A stretch of DNA of 7,254 nt from Bacteroidota bacterium (GTDB lineage Bacteria > Bacteroidota > Bacteroidia > Bacteroidales > VadinHA17): positions 1 through 7,254 of the forward strand of contig JAUVHQ010000101.1 of NCBI GenBank assembly GCA_030593185.1, written 5' to 3'. Of the stretch, positions 3,857-7,254 are shown piece after piece (within the stretch, counting starts at the first letter, position 1; the number at the start of each line of letters is the position of its first letter). The position numbers and the translations under genes were made by a program. Below the pieces are notes generated by a model. It was given only the letters and a program-made list of their open reading frames with translations. It was not told the DNA's origin and searched no databases.

Positions 3857-6322
3857 ATGCCAAAAATTTCATTGAAAAATATAGCAGGGATTATTGGTGG
3901 AAAAGTTTATGGTAGCGGGGACACAATAATCAGTGATTTGTTGTATGATAGTCGTAGAATTATATCTCCTTCGGGATCTCTCTTCTTTGCCTTAGTTGGG
4001 GACAGACATAACGGGCATGATTATATCCCCGAACTTTACCGGAATGGCGTAAAAGGTTTTATTGTCAGCGAGCTCCCGGCAACGATAGAAAAATTTGATG
4101 ATACCTGTTTTGTTTTGGTAAACAACACATTAGATGCTTTACAGAAATTAGCAGAGTATAATCGCACTCATTTTAAAGGGGAATTAATATCCATTACAGG
4201 GAGTAATGGGAAGACAATAACTAAAGAATGGGCATTTCAGGTTTTAGCAGGAAAGTACAGTATTGTGAGAAGTCCACGTAGTTATAATTCGCAAATTGGG
4301 GTGCCTTTGTCGATCTGGTTACTGGATGAAAATTTTGATATTGGGATTATTGAAGCAGGTATTTCAAAGCCGGGGGAAATGGAAAAACTTGAAAAGATTA
4401 TTAAACCGGATATTGGTATCATTACAAATATTGGAGAAGCTCATCAACAAAATTTTTCAAGTCTTGAGCAAAAGGTTGATGAAAAACTTCTGTTATTCAA
4501 AAATGCAAAGGTTATAATTTATTGCAGTGATTATAAGCTTATTGATGATCGGATTAAATCAAATTGTTTGGGGAATGAGAAAAAGACTTTTACCTGGTCT
4601 CATAATAAAAATGCTGATCTCAGTATAACTGATATAACAATAGGGAAAACGAAAACAGATATTATCGCTGAATTCAAAGGTGAGTGTAAAGAAATATCTA
4701 TTCCATTTGTTGATAAAGCTTCAATTGAAAATGCTATACATGTATGGTGTCTGTCCATTTATCTCGATCAGGCAGAGACTTCTATAAAAAAAGCTATGAT
4801 ATCTATTGATCCTGTTGCAATGAGACTGGAGCAGAAAAAAGGCATAAACAATTGCACACTGATAAATGATGCATATAACTCTGATATGGGTTCATTGAGT
4901 ATTGCCCTTGATTTTCTTAATCTGCAGAACCAGAACAGAAAAAAAACCCTTATCCTGTCTGATATTTTTCAATCAGGAAGAGTTGAAGAGGAATTATACA
5001 GGGAAGTATCGAATCTTATTAAAGCAAAAGGTATAGACAGGTTAATAGGAATTGGAGAAGCGATTAGCAAATATAAAGGGCTTTTTTCGGGTGAAAAACA
5101 ATTTCTCAAATCTACTTCTGAATTCATTGATGAATTTAAACCGGGAAATTTTAATGATGAAGCGATTCTGCTTAAAGGAGCACGTGATTTCAGGTTTGAA
5201 GATATTTCAGGATTATTGGAGAAACAGTCACATCAAACTGTTCTCGAAATTGATCTGGATGCGATGGTGCATAACCTGAATTATTACAGGTCGAAACTTA
5301 AACCAGATACCAGGGTTATGGTGATGGTAAAGGCGTTTTCGTATGGGAGTGGCACCTATGAAATTGCCAATATGCTTCAATATCAGGATATTGATTATCT
5401 GGCTGTTGCCTATTCAGATGAAGGTATAGAATTACGTAAAGCCGGAATTACAATGCCAATTATGGTGATGAGTCCACAGGCAGATAATTTCGAAAATATA
5501 CTCAGGTTCAATCTTGAGCCTGAGATTTACAGTTTTAATATCCTCGATGAATTCCTGATAAAAATTAAAAGAAGCGGATTCAGGTCTTTTCCTTTTCATA
5601 TTAAACTTGATACAGGGATGCACAGATTAGGATTTTTGCCCGGGGAGGTTGATATTTTGATAGAGAAATTGTTGAGTAATCCTGAGCTTTTTGTTAAATC
5701 AGTTTTTACCCATCTTGCTGCCAGTGATGAACCTGAACATGATAAATTTACCGATAATCAGGTAAGTTTGTTCGAAGAGCTGTCAGGGAGAATTATTAAT
5801 AATTTTGATTACCCGGTAATAAGGCATGTTTTGAATTCATCTGGCATAGAAAGGCACCCCCGGTACATGTTTGATATGGTAAGGTTGGGTATAGGTCTGT
5901 ATGGTATTAGTTCACTTAATCCTGGTAAACTTTTGAATACGGGAACATTTAAAACAACTGTTTCCCAGGTAAAACAAATACCTGCAAAAAAGTCGGTTGG
6001 GTATGGACGAAAAGGGGTTGAAGCATACAAAAGAGAGATAGCTATCCTGCCGGTAGGTTATGCGGATGGTTTTAACCGGAAACTTGGTAATGGAATAGGT
6101 CAATGCTACACTAAAGGTAGAATGGTTCCGGTTGTTGGAAATATCTGTATGGATATGTGTATGATCGATGTGACGGGAATTGATTCTAAGGTGGGTGATG
6201 AAGTAGAAATTTTCGGAAAACATAATCCGGTTACAACTCTTGCAGAAAAGATAGACACAATACCATATGAAATACTCACAGCTATCTCTGAAAGGGTAAA
6301 GAGAATTTATTTTCATGAATAG
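3857..6322 (+). CDS. murF-alr: Bifunctional MurF ligase / alanine racemase fusion
   Basis: One 821-residue protein carries two cell-wall enzymes. Residues 1 to about 455 are MurF, which adds D-Ala-D-Ala to UDP-MurNAc-tripeptide using ATP: DSRRI (31-35), P-loop TGSNGKT (114-120), SPRSYNSQIGVPLS (139-152), EAGISKPGEME (166-176), NIGEAH (191-196), INDAYNSDMGSL (336-347) and LLKGARDFRFE (438-448). Residues about 459-821 are a PLP-dependent alanine racemase: VKAFSYGSG with PLP lysine K492, HIKLDTGMHRLGF (581-593), MVRLGIGLYG (674-683) with R676 at the pyridine-nitrogen position, VGYGR with catalytic Y716, LPVGYADGF (731-739), GNICMDMCMIDVT (761-773) and PYEILTAISERVKRIY (803-818). Both active sites look intact. 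Bacteroidetes are known to carry this fusion. The start at 3857 lacks a strong ribosome binding site but begins with the expected MurF N-terminus. It probably shares a transcript with tdk. Confidence 0.97.
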   Translation: MPKISLKNIAGIIGGKVYGSGDTIISDLLYDSRRIISPSGSLFFALVGDRHNGHDYIPELYRNGVKGFIVSELPATIEKFDDTCFVLVNNTLDALQKLAEYNRTHFKGELISITGSNGKTITKEWAFQVLAGKYSIVRSPRSYNSQIGVPLSIWLLDENFDIGIIEAGISKPGEMEKLEKIIKPDIGIITNIGEAHQQNFSSLEQKVDEKLLLFKNAKVIIYCSDYKLIDDRIKSNCLGNEKKTFTWSHNKNADLSITDITIGKTKTDIIAEFKGECKEISIPFVDKASIENAIHVWCLSIYLDQAETSIKKAMISIDPVAMRLEQKKGINNCTLINDAYNSDMGSLSIALDFLNLQNQNRKKTLILSDIFQSGRVEEELYREVSNLIKAKGIDRLIGIGEAISKYKGLFSGEKQFLKSTSEFIDEFKPGNFNDEAILLKGARDFRFEDISGLLEKQSHQTVLEIDLDAMVHNLNYYRSKLKPDTRVMVMVKAFSYGSGTYEIANMLQYQDIDYLAVAYSDEGIELRKAGITMPIMVMSPQADNFENILRFNLEPEIYSFNILDEFLIKIKRSGFRSFPFHIKLDTGMHRLGFLPGEVDILIEKLLSNPELFVKSVFTHLAASDEPEHDKFTDNQVSLFEELSGRIINNFDYPVIRHVLNSSGIERHPRYMFDMVRLGIGLYGISSLNPGKLLNTGTFKTTVSQVKQIPAKKSVGYGRKGVEAYKREIAILPVGYADGFNRKLGNGIGQCYTKGRMVPVVGNICMDMCMIDVTGIDSKVGDEVEIFGKHNPVTTLAEKIDTIPYEILTAISERVKRIYFHE

Positions 6323-6361
6323 AGAATTTGCATTTTATACAGAAGTTAACCATAATATAAT

Positions 6362-6367
6362 GAGGAA
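6362..6367 (+). promoter_or_regulatory. Ribosome binding site of the methyltransferase gene
   Basis: GAGGAA ends five bases before the ATG at 6373-6375, supporting that start. No clear -7 box or terminator was seen in the 50-base gap after murF-alr, so readthrough from the upstream genes is possible. Confidence 0.5.
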
Positions 6368-6372
6368 ATAAA

Positions 6373-7080
6373 ATGGAAGAAATTATACCAATTACCATGC
6401 CCGGAACCCATAAAAAATTTTTGGAGTTTTTTAAAAAGAAATCAGAACCTACAAATCTGAAAGTTTTAGATATAGGGGCTGGCCATGGAGCATTTACTAA
6501 GAAGTTATTTGAAATGGACTATGATGTGCATGCTTGCGATTTATTTCCCGAATTATTCAAATTTGATAAAGTCGAATGCAAAAAGGTGGACATAACGGAT
6601 ATATTCCCATATCCGGATAATACTTTTGATTTAGTAATAGCAATTGAGGTAAGCGAGCATATATTAGACCATGAAACATTTTTTAGTGAAACAAGCAGAA
6701 TACTTAAACCAAAAGGAAAACTTTACATTTCTACACCCAATATCGTATCTATGAAGTCGAGAATGAATTTTTTATTTAGCGGATTCCTTTACAGCTTCAA
6801 TCGATTGGAATTAGGGAATTATGATGGTTTACAGCATGTTGCTTCACTAACCTTAGATCAATATAATTATCTTGCAGTCAAAAATAAATTTAAACCAGCA
6901 GAATTTGAGATAGATCGAAAACAAAGCACATCACAATGGTTGCAATTTTTTCTATTTCCAGCAATGTATATTTATCAAAAAATTAAAAAAATAGATAACA
7001 TACATAATCATAGAAAACTTCTTTTGGGGAGACTTTTGTTTTTAACATTTAAGAACGACAAAACTATGGCTAATAAATAA
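6373..7080 (+). CDS. Class I SAM-dependent methyltransferase, substrate unknown
   Basis: The 235-residue protein has a Rossmann-type methyltransferase fold of the Methyltransf_11/23 kind. Motif I is VLDIGAGHGAF (31-41), Asp56 in HACDLFPE is the likely ribose-binding acidic residue, VDIT (72-75) is the adenine-side motif, FDLVIAIEVSEHI (85-97) is the motif IV region and LKPKGKLYISTPN (111-123) is the post-motif strand. The C-terminal part (about 130-235) is less typical, with hydrophobic stretches near 133-140 and 191-200 and a basic tail, so peripheral membrane contact is possible. Similar proteins are often encoded in O-antigen or other polysaccharide clusters, and the next gene is a glycosyltransferase. 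A sugar or lipid-linked glycan substrate is therefore a reasonable inference, but it is not proven. The fold call is secure; the substrate is not. Confidence 0.9.
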   Translation: MEEIIPITMPGTHKKFLEFFKKKSEPTNLKVLDIGAGHGAFTKKLFEMDYDVHACDLFPELFKFDKVECKKVDITDIFPYPDNTFDLVIAIEVSEHILDHETFFSETSRILKPKGKLYISTPNIVSMKSRMNFLFSGFLYSFNRLELGNYDGLQHVASLTLDQYNYLAVKNKFKPAEFEIDRKQSTSQWLQFFLFPAMYIYQKIKKIDNIHNHRKLLLGRLLFLTFKNDKTMANK

Positions 7081-7142
7081 TAAACACCATTAAAACGACT
7101 CTTATACGAGAACGATAAAAGACATAAGTAAGAAAGCTAATC

Positions 7143-7146
7143 AGGA
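7143..7146 (+). promoter_or_regulatory. Possible ribosome binding site of the glycosyltransferase gene
   Basis: AGGA lies ten bases before the ATG at 7157-7159. The spacing is a little long, but nothing better is present, and the N-terminus that follows fits the glycosyltransferase family. Confidence 0.35.
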
Positions 7147-7156
7147 TAAATTAAAC

Positions 7157-7254
7157 ATGGTAAAATTATCAATAGTAATAATAACTCTTAATGAAGAAAA
7201 GAACATCGGACGATGCCTTGAATCGGTAAAAGGTATCGCAGATGATATCGTTGT
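7157..7254 (+). CDS. Family 2 glycosyltransferase, N-terminal fragment (cut by window end)
   Basis: Translation from the ATG at 7157 gives 32 codons to the window edge with no stop. The start LSIVIITLNEEKNIGRCL, followed by ESVKGIADDIVV, is the typical first strand and helix of GT-A fold family 2 glycosyltransferases. In this family the first strand and the NEE segment help bind the nucleotide-sugar donor. The IADDIVV segment is like the WaaE/KdtX-type lipopolysaccharide core glucosyltransferases, where it leads into VVDSxSTD, but the diagnostic DxD motif lies outside the window. It follows the methyltransferase on the same strand after 76 bases with no evident terminator, so the two are probably co-transcribed and act in surface glycan synthesis. 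Confidence 0.85.
   Translation, partial: MVKLSIVIITLNEEKNIGRCLESVKGIADDIV

Noticed and set aside
5912..6316. 134-residue minus-strand frame opposite the racemase half
   Set aside because: It is a shadow of the conserved alanine racemase sequence, with no signal, domain or ribosome binding site.

Overview
The window looks like chromosomal DNA from a low-GC member of the Bacteroidota, most likely Bacteroidales or a relative. Three things point there: a MurF ligase fused to an alanine racemase in one 821-residue protein, a Bacteroidetes-type -7 promoter box (TAnnTTTG), and protein sequences typical of that phylum. Most ribosome binding sites are weak, which also fits. No tRNA, rRNA, insertion sequence, CRISPR array or phage gene was seen.

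Layout. 1-864 (+) is the 3' part of rmuC. 865-1349 has no convincing gene. It starts with a compound repeat (purine-rich 12-mers, then GC-rich units including a 54-bp-spaced duplication) that touches the rmuC stop, followed by a UNCG-type hairpin and long-range inverted repeats. 1350-1568 (-) encodes a 72-residue secreted or membrane protein of unknown function. 1788-2459 (-) is rsmI, preceded by and overlapping a 231-residue conserved-looking protein of unknown function (2452-3147, -). A perfect 18-bp palindrome at 3184-3201 carries a -7 box on each strand and separates this leftward operon from a rightward one. The rightward group is tdk (3226-3816), murF-alr (3857-6322), a SAM-dependent methyltransferase (6373-7080) and the start of a family 2 glycosyltransferase (7157 to the window edge).

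How the genes relate. rmuC (genome maintenance), rsmI (16S rRNA 2'-O-methylation), tdk (thymidine salvage) and murF-alr (D-alanine supply and the last cytoplasmic step of the peptidoglycan precursor) are housekeeping genes. The Alr half makes D-alanine; after Ddl joins two of them, the MurF half adds the dipeptide to UDP-MurNAc-tripeptide. The methyltransferase and glycosyltransferase at the right edge suggest that a surface-glycan region begins there.

I found no clearly new multi-gene system. The most useful leads are the symmetric divergent promoter, the repeat patch after rmuC, the unknown 231-residue gene coupled to rsmI, and the 72-residue exported orphan.
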